20,591 nt of DNA from CAYNXB01 sp964401045 (GTDB lineage: Bacteria; Pseudomonadota; Alphaproteobacteria; Sphingomonadales; Sphingomonadaceae): the NCBI GenBank assembly GCA_964401045.1, contig CAYNXB010000047.1, positions 1 through 20,591 of the forward strand. Reading direction: 5' to 3'. The notes under the pieces are model-generated. The model had not been told where the DNA came from and did no database searches. It was given only the letters and a program-made list of their open reading frames with translations. Below are positions 7,933 through 14,428 of the stretch, piece by piece. The first letter of the stretch is position 1; each line of letters begins with the position of its first letter. The translations under genes were made by a program, and so were the position numbers.

Positions 7933-8516
7933 CCGCGCTGCGAGCCCTTCGCCGTGATGAGCGCGGCGCGACGCTGGTCGAATTCGCGCTGGTCGCCCCG
8001 GTGCTGCTGCTGACCCTGCTCGGCCTGTTCGAGATGGGCTACAACTACTACATCCAGGCGCAGCTCCAGGGTGCAATCCAGAAAGCAGCGCGCGATTCCA
8101 CCATCGAAACCGCGATGGGCAAGACGAGCGAGATTGACGACCGGGTCGCGAACGCAGTGCACATGATCGTGCCGGGTGCGAAGGTGGGCTTCTCGCGCAC
8201 GTCGTACACCAACTTCGCGGACCTCTCCGAGCCCGAGGACTTCACCGACATCGACGGCAACGGCACCTGCAGCGATGGCGAGCCGTTCGAGGACGCCAAT
8301 GCCAACGGCACGTGGGACCAGGACCGGGGCAAGCTCGGCCAGGGCGGCGCGCGCGATGCGGTGCTCTATGTCGTCTCGGTCAGCTACCGGCGCATGTTCG
8401 GGGTCGCGCGGCTGATCGGCTTTCCGGAAATGTTTACGACAGAGGCGACCACGGTGGTGCGCAACCAGCCGTTCGGCGACCAGACCATCGCCGCGGTGGC
8501 GGGGACTTGCGCATGA
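7929..8516 (+). CDS. TadE-like pseudopilin with Asp/Asn-Gly loops
   Basis: This 195-residue protein has a short basic leader, then RGATLVEFALVAPVLLLTLL. That is the TadE/TadF pseudopilin signature: Gly followed by Glu at mature position 5, then one membrane helix (about 17-39). Such proteins are processed by the TadV/CpaA prepilin peptidase and sit in the inner membrane. The GTG start at 7929 is used because it gives the correct pseudopilin leader and overlaps the TadG stop (GTGA), a sign of translational coupling. An extension to 7782 would only be shadow sequence. Residues 107-133 contain DIDGNGTCSDGEPF and DANANGTWDQD, which resemble the calcium loops of dockerin or EF-hand repeats. This is an unusual insertion for a small TadE. 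Confidence 0.85.
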   Translation: MTALRALRRDERGATLVEFALVAPVLLLTLLGLFEMGYNYYIQAQLQGAIQKAARDSTIETAMGKTSEIDDRVANAVHMIVPGAKVGFSRTSYTNFADLSEPEDFTDIDGNGTCSDGEPFEDANANGTWDQDRGKLGQGGARDAVLYVVSVSYRRMFGVARLIGFPEMFTTEATTVVRNQPFGDQTIAAVAGTCA

Positions 8517-9190
8517 GTGCGCTGGCCCTTCTCCGCACCCTCGCCGCTTCGCGATCGGGCGTGGCGGCAACCGAGTTCGCGCTGTCGCTGCCGCTCCTCC
8601 TGACAGCCGGTCTTTACGGGGTCGAGACCGCCAACCAGGCGGTGATGCAGATGCGTGTAAGCCAGATCGCGGTGCTGATCGCCGACAACGCCTCACGCGT
8701 GGGCGAGAACTCGCTGCTCGGCGAAACGAAGATCTACGAAAGTGACATCAACGACGTGTTCTACGGCGCGAATGTGGAGGGTGGCTCTCACTTCAACCTC
8801 TACGATCACGGCCGGGTGATCCTCTCGAGCCTCGAAGTCGTTCCCGGCACGGAGGACCAGCAATACATCCACTGGCAGCGCTGCATGGGCAAGAAGGAGT
8901 ACCCATCCAGCTACGGCAACGCCGGCGACGGGACCGATTCCGAGCTGCCCGGCATGGGCCCGCAGGGTGAGGAGATCGTGGCGATAGACGATGAAGCAGT
9001 GATGTTCGTGGAGGTCGTGTGGGACTACCAGCCGCTCGTCGGCGGGATATTCACCCATGTCGACCAGCTCCACGCGACCGCCGCGTTCAACGTGCGCGAG
9101 AACCGCGACCTGACGCAGATATATCAGCGTGACGCCGCCAAACCCGCGCCTGCCGCGACTTGCGACAAGCACGGGGGCGTGGACACCTAG
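8513..9190 (+). CDS. Second TadE/TadG-like pseudopilin
   Basis: This 225-residue protein has the leader MSALALLRTLAASRSG followed by VAATEFALSLPLLLTAGLYG. It shows the same Gly-then-Glu5 pseudopilin pattern and a single N-terminal membrane helix. The remainder is a periplasmic domain with few recognisable motifs (one Cys near the centre and one near the C-terminus). Its ATG at 8513 overlaps the preceding stop as ATGA, so the three Tad genes form one translationally coupled operon. No secretion ATPase, secretin, TadB/C or prepilin peptidase gene is in the window. The stop codon shares bases with the stop of convergent pdhB at a CTAG. The family call is firm; the exact role in the pilus is not known. 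Confidence 0.83.
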   Translation: MSALALLRTLAASRSGVAATEFALSLPLLLTAGLYGVETANQAVMQMRVSQIAVLIADNASRVGENSLLGETKIYESDINDVFYGANVEGGSHFNLYDHGRVILSSLEVVPGTEDQQYIHWQRCMGKKEYPSSYGNAGDGTDSELPGMGPQGEEIVAIDDEAVMFVEVVWDYQPLVGGIFTHVDQLHATAAFNVRENRDLTQIYQRDAAKPAPAATCDKHGGVDT

Positions 9191-10587
9191 TCCTTGTAGG
9201 TAACCTGCTTCACCGCCGCGACGATCCGCGCGGAATCGATCAGAGCCAGCTTCTCCAGATTGGCCGCATAAGGCAGCGGCACATCCTCGTTGCATACGCG
9301 CAGCACCGGCGCGTCGAGGTCGTCGAAGCCCTGCTCCATGCACACCGCCATCACTTCCGACGCGATCGAGCAGGTCGGCCAGCCTTCTTCGGCGACCACC
9401 ACGCGGTTGGTCTTGGCGAGGCTCGCCAGGATTGTCTCATGGTCGAGCGGGCGCAGGGTCCTCAGGTCGATCACCTCAGCGTCGATCCCCTCGCCCGCAA
9501 GTTCCTCCGCCGCTTCGAGCGCGAGCCCGACACCGATCGAATACGATACGATCGTCACGTCCGTGCCCTCGCGCATGATCCGCGCCTTGCCGATCGGCAG
9601 CACGTGCTCGTCGAGCTCGGGCAACTCGAAGCTCTTGCCGTAAAGCAGCTCGTTTTCGAGGAACACCACCGGGTCTTCGCAGCGGATCGCGGCCTTGAGC
9701 AGGCCCTTGGCGTCCGAGCTATCGTAGGGCGCGATCACGATCAGACCGGGGACGCTCGCATACCACGGGCCGTAGTTCTGGCTGTGCTGGGCGGCAACCC
9801 GGCTCGCCGCGCCGTTGGGGCCGCGGAACACCACCGGGCAGCGCATCTGGCCGCCCGACATATAGTTGGTCTTGGCCGCCGAGTTCACGATGTGGTCGAT
9901 CGCCTGCATCGCGAAGTTGAAGGTCATGAACTCGACAATCGGGCGCAGGCCGCCCATCGCCGCGCCGGTGCCGATGCCGGCAAAGCCGTATTCGGTAATC
10001 GGTGTGTCGATAACCCGCTTGGGCCCGAATTCCTCAAGCAGGCCCTGGGTGACTTTGTAGGCCCCCTGATATTCGGCGACTTCCTCGCCCATCACGAACA
10101 CGCGCTCGTCGCGCCGCATTTCCTCGGCCATCGCATCGCGCAGCGCTTCGCGCACGCTGACAGTCGCCATGTTGGTGCCGACGGGGATTTCGGGGTCCTT
10201 GACCTTCGGCTTCACCGCGGCCTTTTCCAGCTTGTCCGTGCCGGACGGCGCATCGGCCTTGGGCCCTTCGGATTCAGCGGCCTTCTGCTGCTCGGCCGGC
10301 GCATCTGCTTTGGGAGCAGGCGCGCTAATGGCGGACACGTCTTCGCCCTCTTCGGCGAGCAGCGCGATAACGGTGCCGACGGGCACGTTCTCGGTCCCTT
10401 CGGAAACGAGGATCTTGCCGACTTTGCCTTCGTCGATGCTCTCGAACTCCATCGTCGCCTTGTCGGTCTCGATTTCGGCCAGCACATCGCCCGGCTGGAC
10501 GGTGTCGCCTTCCTTGACCAGCCATTTGGCGAGGGTGCCCTCCTCCATGGTCGGCGAGAGCGCGGGCATCTTCAGTTCGGTCGTCAT
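9187..10587 (-). CDS. pdhB: Pyruvate dehydrogenase E1 component, beta subunit with N-terminal lipoyl domain
   Basis: This 466-residue protein is half of the E1 heterotetramer, which decarboxylates pyruvate with thiamine diphosphate and passes the acetyl group to lipoate. Residues 1-80 are a biotinyl/lipoyl domain with the lipoylation Lys43 in EIETDKATMEFE. An Ala/Pro/Lys/Glu-rich linker (about 85-150) follows. The E1-beta transketolase domain starts near residue 150 (SVREALRDAMAEEM, MGEEVAEYQGAYKVTQGL, DTPITEYGFAGIGTGAAMGG) and ends with the C-terminal transketolase domain. A lipoyl domain on E1-beta is known from alphaproteobacteria such as Zymomonas. The start ATG overlaps the pdhA stop by one base (TGATG), so the two are coupled. 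The E2 gene is not downstream: the neighbour on that side is the convergent Tad operon. Confidence 0.96.
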   Translation of the reverse strand: MTTELKMPALSPTMEEGTLAKWLVKEGDTVQPGDVLAEIETDKATMEFESIDEGKVGKILVSEGTENVPVGTVIALLAEEGEDVSAISAPAPKADAPAEQQKAAESEGPKADAPSGTDKLEKAAVKPKVKDPEIPVGTNMATVSVREALRDAMAEEMRRDERVFVMGEEVAEYQGAYKVTQGLLEEFGPKRVIDTPITEYGFAGIGTGAAMGGLRPIVEFMTFNFAMQAIDHIVNSAAKTNYMSGGQMRCPVVFRGPNGAASRVAAQHSQNYGPWYASVPGLIVIAPYDSSDAKGLLKAAIRCEDPVVFLENELLYGKSFELPELDEHVLPIGKARIMREGTDVTIVSYSIGVGLALEAAEELAGEGIDAEVIDLRTLRPLDHETILASLAKTNRVVVAEEGWPTCSIASEVMAVCMEQGFDDLDAPVLRVCNEDVPLPYAANLEKLALIDSARIVAAVKQVTYKD

Positions 10588-11291
10588 CAGTACGAATCCA
10601 CCAGCACGTCAGTGTAGAGCTTGGCCGGCTCCGGCTCGGGAGAGGTTTCGGCGAAATCTGCCGCCTCGGCGATCTGCGCGCGAATGCGCTTGTCGATGTC
10701 CTTCAGCTCGGCCTCGCTCTTGCCGCGCTTCTCGAGCTCGGCTCCNNNNNNNNNNNNNNNNNNNNNNNNNNNNNNNNNNNNNNNNNNNNNNNNNNNNNNN
10801 NNNNNNNNNNNNNNNNNNNNNNNNNNNNNNNNNNNNNNNNNNNNNGAGAACATGTGCATCGAGCCGCCCTTGCCGTGGCTGATGCCGGCCTGACGGCCGG
10901 TCAGCTCGGCCATGATCACCTTGGGATCGATGCCGTAGGCCAGCATATGACCGTGATCGCGATAACCGGTGATGACGCTGTCCTTGCCCTCCTCGAGCGC
11001 GGACTGGAGGCCCACCGCGACCGCTTCCTGGCCAATGTAGAGATGACAGAACCCGCCGATCAGGCCGTTGCCGTAAAGTTGCCCCGCCTTTTCCTCGAAG
11101 CGGCGGATCAACAGCATCTTTTCGTAGAATTCGAGCAGCTCGGCGTCGCTCGCGTCGTAGCGACGGTTCTTCTCGAACGCTTCCTGCAGGCTGTGCAGCG
11201 CGAAATCGTCGCCAGCTGCGTCAGGCTCCTTGGCGGTCTTGGCGCCCGATTTGGCGCCAGCTTTTTGGACGGGTTTAGCCAAGGCGTACAC
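10587..11291 (-). CDS. pdhA: Pyruvate dehydrogenase E1 component, alpha subunit, interrupted by assembly gap
   Basis: E1-alpha pairs with PdhB and binds thiamine diphosphate. About 148 N-terminal residues are visible, including a Lys/Ala-rich leader, LLIRRFEEKAGQLYGNGLIG, FCHLYIGQEAVAVG, ITGYRDHGHMLAYGID and GISHGKGGSMHMF. About 52 C-terminal residues are also visible (ADFAETSPEPEPAKLYTDVL). The 100-N gap removes the middle, including the GDG thiamine-diphosphate motif. Family members are about 350 residues, so roughly 150 residues are missing; the frame matching across 100 N is chance. The start is GTG at 11291 or TTG at 11282 (giving MAKPVQKAG). An aggag site lies about 4 bases before GTG or about 13 before TTG. 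The gene sits between ftsB and pdhB, the usual alphaproteobacterial order. Confidence 0.93.
   Translation of the reverse strand: MYALAKPVQKAGAKSGAKTAKEPDAAGDDFALHSLQEAFEKNRRYDASDAELLEFYEKMLLIRRFEEKAGQLYGNGLIGGFCHLYIGQEAVAVGLQSALEEGKDSVITGYRDHGHMLAYGIDPKVIMAELTGRQAGISHGKGGSMHMFXXXXXXXXXXXXXXXXXXXXXXXXXXXXXXXXXXGAELEKRGKSEAELKDIDKRIRAQIAEAADFAETSPEPEPAKLYTDVLVDSY
10746..10845. other. Assembly gap of 100 N
   Basis: Exactly 100 unknown bases, the conventional placeholder for a scaffold gap of unknown length. It falls inside pdhA. From the usual E1-alpha length, the true missing DNA is probably about 450 bases rather than 100, so coordinates beyond this point may be offset from the real chromosome. 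Confidence 0.99.
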
Positions 11292-11393
11292 TCTCCTGAA
11301 GGCGATTGCGGCCAGCCTATAGGCTTAAGCCGCGAGCGGGCGCAACGCCTCGCTTCATGCCTTCAACGAGCAACGGGACAACGGGAGCCGAGC
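11292..11393. promoter_or_regulatory. Leader region between ftsB and pdhA with overlapping palindromes
   Basis: This is the 102-bp space upstream of pdhA. It contains a perfect 12-nt palindrome AGCCTATAGGCT (11314-11325) overlapping a perfect 10-nt palindrome GGCTTAAGCC (11322-11331). On the minus strand the TATAGG within it could be a -10 element, with TTGCGC 18 bp upstream as a -35. That would place a repressor-type operator over a pdhA promoter. The palindromes are seen directly; the promoter and operator roles are inference. Confidence 0.4.
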
Positions 11394-11723
11394 TCAGTGC
11401 GCGCCCTGGGGCGGCTGAAGCTCGAGGACGACTTCGTCCGGGTGGACGACATTGAGGTTGCGCCGCAGCAGCTCCCCAACAAGATCGGGATCGGCGTGAT
11501 TGAGATCCAGCAGCGCAACACGGTTCTTGAGCTCGTCACGCTCGGCGGTGAGATGGGCGATCCGGCCTTGCCGCTGATCCAGCAAAGCGACATTTTCGCC
11601 CCACGCCAGCAACCCGCTCGGGCCGGCAAGCGCCAGGCCGCCGAGCAGCAGCAGCACCCCGAGAGCGCCCAACTGGGTCAGCTTTTCGCGCGGGACGCGG
11701 CGTTTGACGACGGTTTTGTTCAC
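11394..11723 (-). CDS. ftsB: Septum formation initiator FtsB/DivIC family protein
   Basis: FtsB is a small bitopic division protein that joins FtsL and FtsQ in the divisome and helps activate septal peptidoglycan synthesis. The product (109 residues) has a basic cytoplasmic N-terminus (KRRVPREKL), one membrane helix (about residues 16-34), and a coiled coil (about 38-70, ERDELKNRVALLD). It ends with the alphaproteobacterial FtsB-like block ADPDLVGELLRRNLNVVHPDEVVLEL. The start is uncertain: GTG at 11723 (MNKTVVKRR) best fits the family. GTG at 11732 and TTG at 11759 are in frame upstream, and none has a clear ribosome-binding site. The gene lies 102 bp upstream of pdhA on the same strand, a conserved alphaproteobacterial neighbourhood, though the usual enolase gene upstream is absent. 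Confidence 0.85.
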   Translation of the reverse strand: MNKTVVKRRVPREKLTQLGALGVLLLLGGLALAGPSGLLAWGENVALLDQRQGRIAHLTAERDELKNRVALLDLNHADPDLVGELLRRNLNVVHPDEVVLELQPPQGAH

Positions 11724-11914
11724 GGCGCCCACAGAATCACAGTTAAGATGCGGATTCAAGCCATATTCGCCGGGTTTTGAACGGTCTGCCGCAATAGCTC
11801 CGGACGATCGATGCCCGTGGCCTGCGCCTGCGCCTGGACCGGCTCACTCACCGGCAAGCCTCTTGCGCCCCATTCTGCTTGCCGCCACTAAGCGTGCCGG
11901 TGATGGGAGATTCT

Positions 11915-12466
11915 ATGCTTACGCAGCGCGCTATCCTGATTGCGGTTGGGGCGGCCTTCGCGGCCAGTCCGATGCCCGCCGCTGCGCAGGTGCCCGACAA
12001 CGTCGTGCTCAACATCATGCGCGAATGTGCCAAGGTCGATGACCCCAGCGCGCGTCTGGCATGCTACGACAACAATATCCGCTCAGCAGGCGGCAACCCG
12101 CGCAACGTTCCGGGCCAGTCCCCCGTCGTGCGCGGCGGCAACGCCCCGAACAGCGGCGGTGGCAACGGCCCGGACGGCTTCGGGGCCGAGAGCGTCAAGT
12201 CGCCCGACCGCTTCGCGAGCTCGGAAGCGCGCGGACAGGGGCCTGATGAGATCAGCGCCCGCGTAACGGCCGCTCAGGAGCGCGAGCCGGGCGTCTATCT
12301 GGTAACGATCGACGGCGGCGCGCAGTGGCTGTTCGCGGAAACCGTCGGCCGCACGTTCCGGGCGCCGCGCAAGGGTGACGCCGTCGAAATCCAGCGCGCC
12401 TCGCTCGGGAGCTTCCTTATGGTAGTCAACGGGCAGCAGGCCGTCCGCGTGCGCCGGGTGCGCTAA
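11915..12466 (+). CDS. Exported hypothetical protein with VasI-like CYD motif
   Basis: The 183-residue product starts at ATG 11915, four bases after gggaga (11905-11910). It has a cleavable signal peptide (MLTQRAILIAVGAAFAASPM, then PAAAQ, cleavage expected after the Ala run). The mature N-terminus carries IMRECAKVDDPSARLACYDN. This Cys-x(n)-RLxCYD pattern is also seen in VasI/TagP-like type VI secretion accessory proteins and many small periplasmic proteins. A Gly/Asn-rich low-complexity linker (about residues 55-88) leads to a C-terminal beta-rich domain (ARVTAAQEREPGVYLVTIDG, QWLFAETVGRTFR) ending VRVRRVR. No other type VI genes are nearby, so that function is not supported. It is best described as a conserved periplasmic protein of unknown role. 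It ends 17 bp from the convergent MarR gene. Confidence 0.8.
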   Translation: MLTQRAILIAVGAAFAASPMPAAAQVPDNVVLNIMRECAKVDDPSARLACYDNNIRSAGGNPRNVPGQSPVVRGGNAPNSGGGNGPDGFGAESVKSPDRFASSEARGQGPDEISARVTAAQEREPGVYLVTIDGGAQWLFAETVGRTFRAPRKGDAVEIQRASLGSFLMVVNGQQAVRVRRVR

Positions 12467-12483
12467 AGCGCCTTCTCGCCCGC

Positions 12484-13800
12484 TCAGTGAGTGTCGAGTT
12501 CGCGCAAGGCCCGTTCCCGCTCGAGCTGCGCGGCGGCGTTGCGGCGAATCTTGCCGAACGTCGTCATGAACCTCTCGAGGCGCTCCTCCTCGAGCGGGGA
12601 GAGCATGAATGCGGCACGCTCCCGGCCCGCCTCGAATATCACACGATAGACTTCGACGCCCTGTCCGGTCGGTGAGAACCGGCCATGGCGGCGCCCGGGA
12701 TTTCCTTCACGGCGCACCAGGCCCTGTTCGATCAGGTTGTTGACCGTGCGCCCGGCCTGGCTGTGGTCACGCTGCAGCGCCGCGACCAGCCGTGGCCATT
12801 CCGTCGGCGCGTCGTAAGAGATTTCGCTCAGCACCCAGGCCTCGAAATTGGAAAGGCCGGTGAGGCGCTTGAAGGTCAGGGCGCCGCTGCGGGAAAAATA
12901 GGCCATCAGCGTGAACAGCGGCGATGTCAGCCGCGCGCGATCGACCGCGATTTTCTCGCCCGCGCGACGCTCCTCGATGCCGTAGACGGCGCGGAAATCG
13001 GTTTCCGTCTGCCCCCGCGCTCCGCTCACCTCACGCTCACGGTCATAGAGCTGCACCGCACGGTCGAGCAGCAGTTCGACCACGGCGATGAACTCGACCA
13101 GCTCGTGGTCGCCGACGTCGAACGTCAGTTCGCGGCTGCGCAGCTCCGACAGGCGAAGCAGGCGATCGGTGAGGCTGGTGCCCTTGCCGGTCAGCGCGAT
13201 GGGACTGCGGATCTGCCCACGCTCGACCAGCTCCAGCTCCAGCAGCCGCTTGACCGACCGGCTGACCTGCGCCTTGTCGACGCCCGTCGCAGCGGAAATT
13301 CCGGCAGGAGCGAGTGCACCGAGCTGGCGCAGCAGGAACAGGATCCGTCGATCGAGCTCGACCAGCTCTATCTCGCGCGCGAACGACAGCTCAGAGCTTT
13401 CGCGCACTTTATGCAATAGCTGCCACAGCTGGCTCTGGAACATCTGCGGGCGCCCTTCGGACTCCGCACTGTTCGCCGGAACGCTGCGCCGCAGGCGCGG
13501 TGCGATCCCTTCGAGCACCAGGGAAAGCTGCTCATCGAGCGCGTTCACGATCTTGCGCGGGTCGCCGGCCGAAGCCGCCGCGCCGAGCGCCAGTTGCCCG
13601 ACGATCGCGCGCACGATATCCCCTTGGCTACCCAGCGCATCTTTTGCGGCTTCGGGAAACGGGACCTCTTCTCCGTGCGCCACACGTCCGGCGGCGAGCG
13701 CCGTATGGGCCGCGCCATACAAGTCGTGCGCATAGCTGCGCAGCATGTCCCGCCAATCGCCCGCACTCACGTGGCGGGCGTCGATCGCTTTCTTAGGCAT
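12484..13800 (-). CDS. MarR family transcriptional regulator with two winged-helix domains
   Basis: 438 residues, about three times a normal MarR protein (140-160). Residues 1-105 are an unrecognised helical region. The first winged helix spans about 145-225: ILFLLRQLGALAPAGISAAT, then VDKAQVSRSVKRLLELELVE as recognition helix and start of the wing. The second spans about 295-425: SNFEAWVLSEISYDAPTEWP, then DHSQAGRTVNNLIEQGLVRR and a wing at GNPGRRHGRFSPTGQG. One chain may thus mimic a MarR dimer or bind two sites. The start ATG 13800 has gggag about 10 bases upstream. It is transcribed away from a TonB-dependent receptor gene across 624 bp, so it probably regulates that receptor and perhaps the esterase genes beyond it. 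The ligand is unknown. Confidence 0.85.
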   Translation of the reverse strand: MPKKAIDARHVSAGDWRDMLRSYAHDLYGAAHTALAAGRVAHGEEVPFPEAAKDALGSQGDIVRAIVGQLALGAAASAGDPRKIVNALDEQLSLVLEGIAPRLRRSVPANSAESEGRPQMFQSQLWQLLHKVRESSELSFAREIELVELDRRILFLLRQLGALAPAGISAATGVDKAQVSRSVKRLLELELVERGQIRSPIALTGKGTSLTDRLLRLSELRSRELTFDVGDHELVEFIAVVELLLDRAVQLYDREREVSGARGQTETDFRAVYGIEERRAGEKIAVDRARLTSPLFTLMAYFSRSGALTFKRLTGLSNFEAWVLSEISYDAPTEWPRLVAALQRDHSQAGRTVNNLIEQGLVRREGNPGRRHGRFSPTGQGVEVYRVIFEAGRERAAFMLSPLEEERLERFMTTFGKIRRNAAAQLERERALRELDTH

Positions 13801-13871
13801 GCGATACGATCTCCCTTACCTGATTCGACCGAGCCCCGGGGGTTTGTAGCCGCGAATGCGCGCAGTTGCTA

Positions 13872-13888
13872 ACTCGGGCAGAATCAAT
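13872..13888 (+). repeat. Direct repeat copy 1, candidate regulator site
   Basis: ACTCGGGCAGAATCAAT, matching the copy at 13976 in 16 of 17 bases. It lies 72 bp upstream of the MarR gene start, between the divergent genes, a natural position for an operator. The role is inferred. Confidence 0.55.
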
Positions 13889-13975
13889 CGAATTGCTCGA
13901 CCAGCGGGTGCGATCGCTCTCTTCTCATGTGGCTCGCCCATGCTGGACCTGCGCCTGCGAAGAGCCGAACGTGCG

Positions 13976-13992
13976 ACTCGGGCAAAATCAAT
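13976..13992 (+). repeat. Direct repeat copy 2, candidate regulator site
   Basis: ACTCGGGCAAAATCAAT, one base different from copy 1. The copies start 104 bp apart, close to ten helical turns, so a protein bound at both would face the same side of the DNA and could loop it. The role is inferred. Confidence 0.55.
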
Positions 13993-14051
13993 TCTAGATT
14001 AACCCGGAATCACGGCCCCCGAAGGTGCCCAGAGCGATCAACGGTGTGGAA

Positions 14052-14092
14052 GAAGCCCCGGCTTCCGCCGTTTTTCTGATCATATGGAAAAA
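14052..14092 (+). promoter_or_regulatory. Hairpin with T-run and overlapping A/T inverted repeat
   Basis: GAAGC-CCCG-GCTTC (14052-14065) is a five-pair stem followed, after five bases, by TTTTT (14071-14075). The T-run is also the left arm of TTTTTC...GAAAAA (14071-14076 and 14087-14092) around TGATCATATG. It could be a weak terminator or attenuator, or an operator. The stem is short, so confidence is low. Confidence 0.25.
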
Positions 14093-14251
14093 AATCGCCG
14101 CGCAATCAGACCTGTCGCATTTTCGACACAGCTCGCGGAATTGGTCCGCATCGTCCGTCAAGGTCTAGACACAGTCAAACATGGACCATATGACTCAGGC
14201 GTGAAGAGGGCCGCCGCGTTCGCGGAAAGGTCCCGTTTTGGGAGGAACCGC

Positions 14252-14428
14252 ATGGCCGCAACGCGGCACGCGTCGGCATTTCTGGCGACCGGACAAGCGC
14301 AACGCGCGTTCCGCGGCCATTGCGAACCTCCAGTCATTTCTGCCCGGCGCGGCCGCAACCGCGCCAGGCAAGTACGCTTCTACCGGCATCGCGCCGGCGC
14401 GGGTATTTTCAAAGGGAGGATCAAGTGA
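14252..14428 (+). CDS. Possible 58-residue basic leader peptide upstream of TonB receptor
   Basis: This small open frame begins with ATG at 14252, five bases after a strong Shine-Dalgarno sequence GGGAGGA (14240-14246). Its TGA (14426-14428) overlaps the GTG start of the receptor gene as GTGA. The same GGGAGGA heptamer, with similar spacing, precedes the receptor start. The peptide is very basic (many Arg and His, few acidic residues), has no signal peptide and matches no family I recognise. The arrangement would allow translational coupling of receptor synthesis to leader translation. It could equally be chance in GC-rich DNA, because Arg-rich frames are common artefacts there. The evidence is the ribosome site and the overlap, not protein similarity. 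Confidence 0.3.
   Translation: MAATRHASAFLATGQAQRAFRGHCEPPVISARRGRNRARQVRFYRHRAGAGIFKGRIK

Larger units (their letters stand above)
13801..14424. other. Long intergenic region between divergent MarR and TonB-receptor genes
   Basis: This is the only non-coding stretch over 300 bases. It contains an imperfect 17-nt direct repeat (13872-13888 and 13976-13992), a hairpin followed by five T (14052-14075), and an A/T inverted repeat TTTTTC/GAAAAA (14071-14092). It also holds the palindrome GTCTAGAC (14163-14170) and a possible 58-codon leader ORF (14252-14428). It is locally less GC-rich than the flanking genes, as expected for promoters, but I cannot assign -35/-10 boxes with confidence. Confidence 0.7.

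Noticed and set aside
9160..10617. Plus-strand open frame (485 codons) opposite pdhB
   Set aside because: pdhB has full lipoyl and E1-beta motifs on the minus strand. The plus frame is low-complexity and His/Arg-rich, typical of a shadow in GC-rich DNA.
14320..14424. Upstream TTG start for the TonB receptor
   Set aside because: It would put an Arg-rich segment before the signal peptide. GTG 14425 has GGGAGGA at proper distance and a normal export signal.
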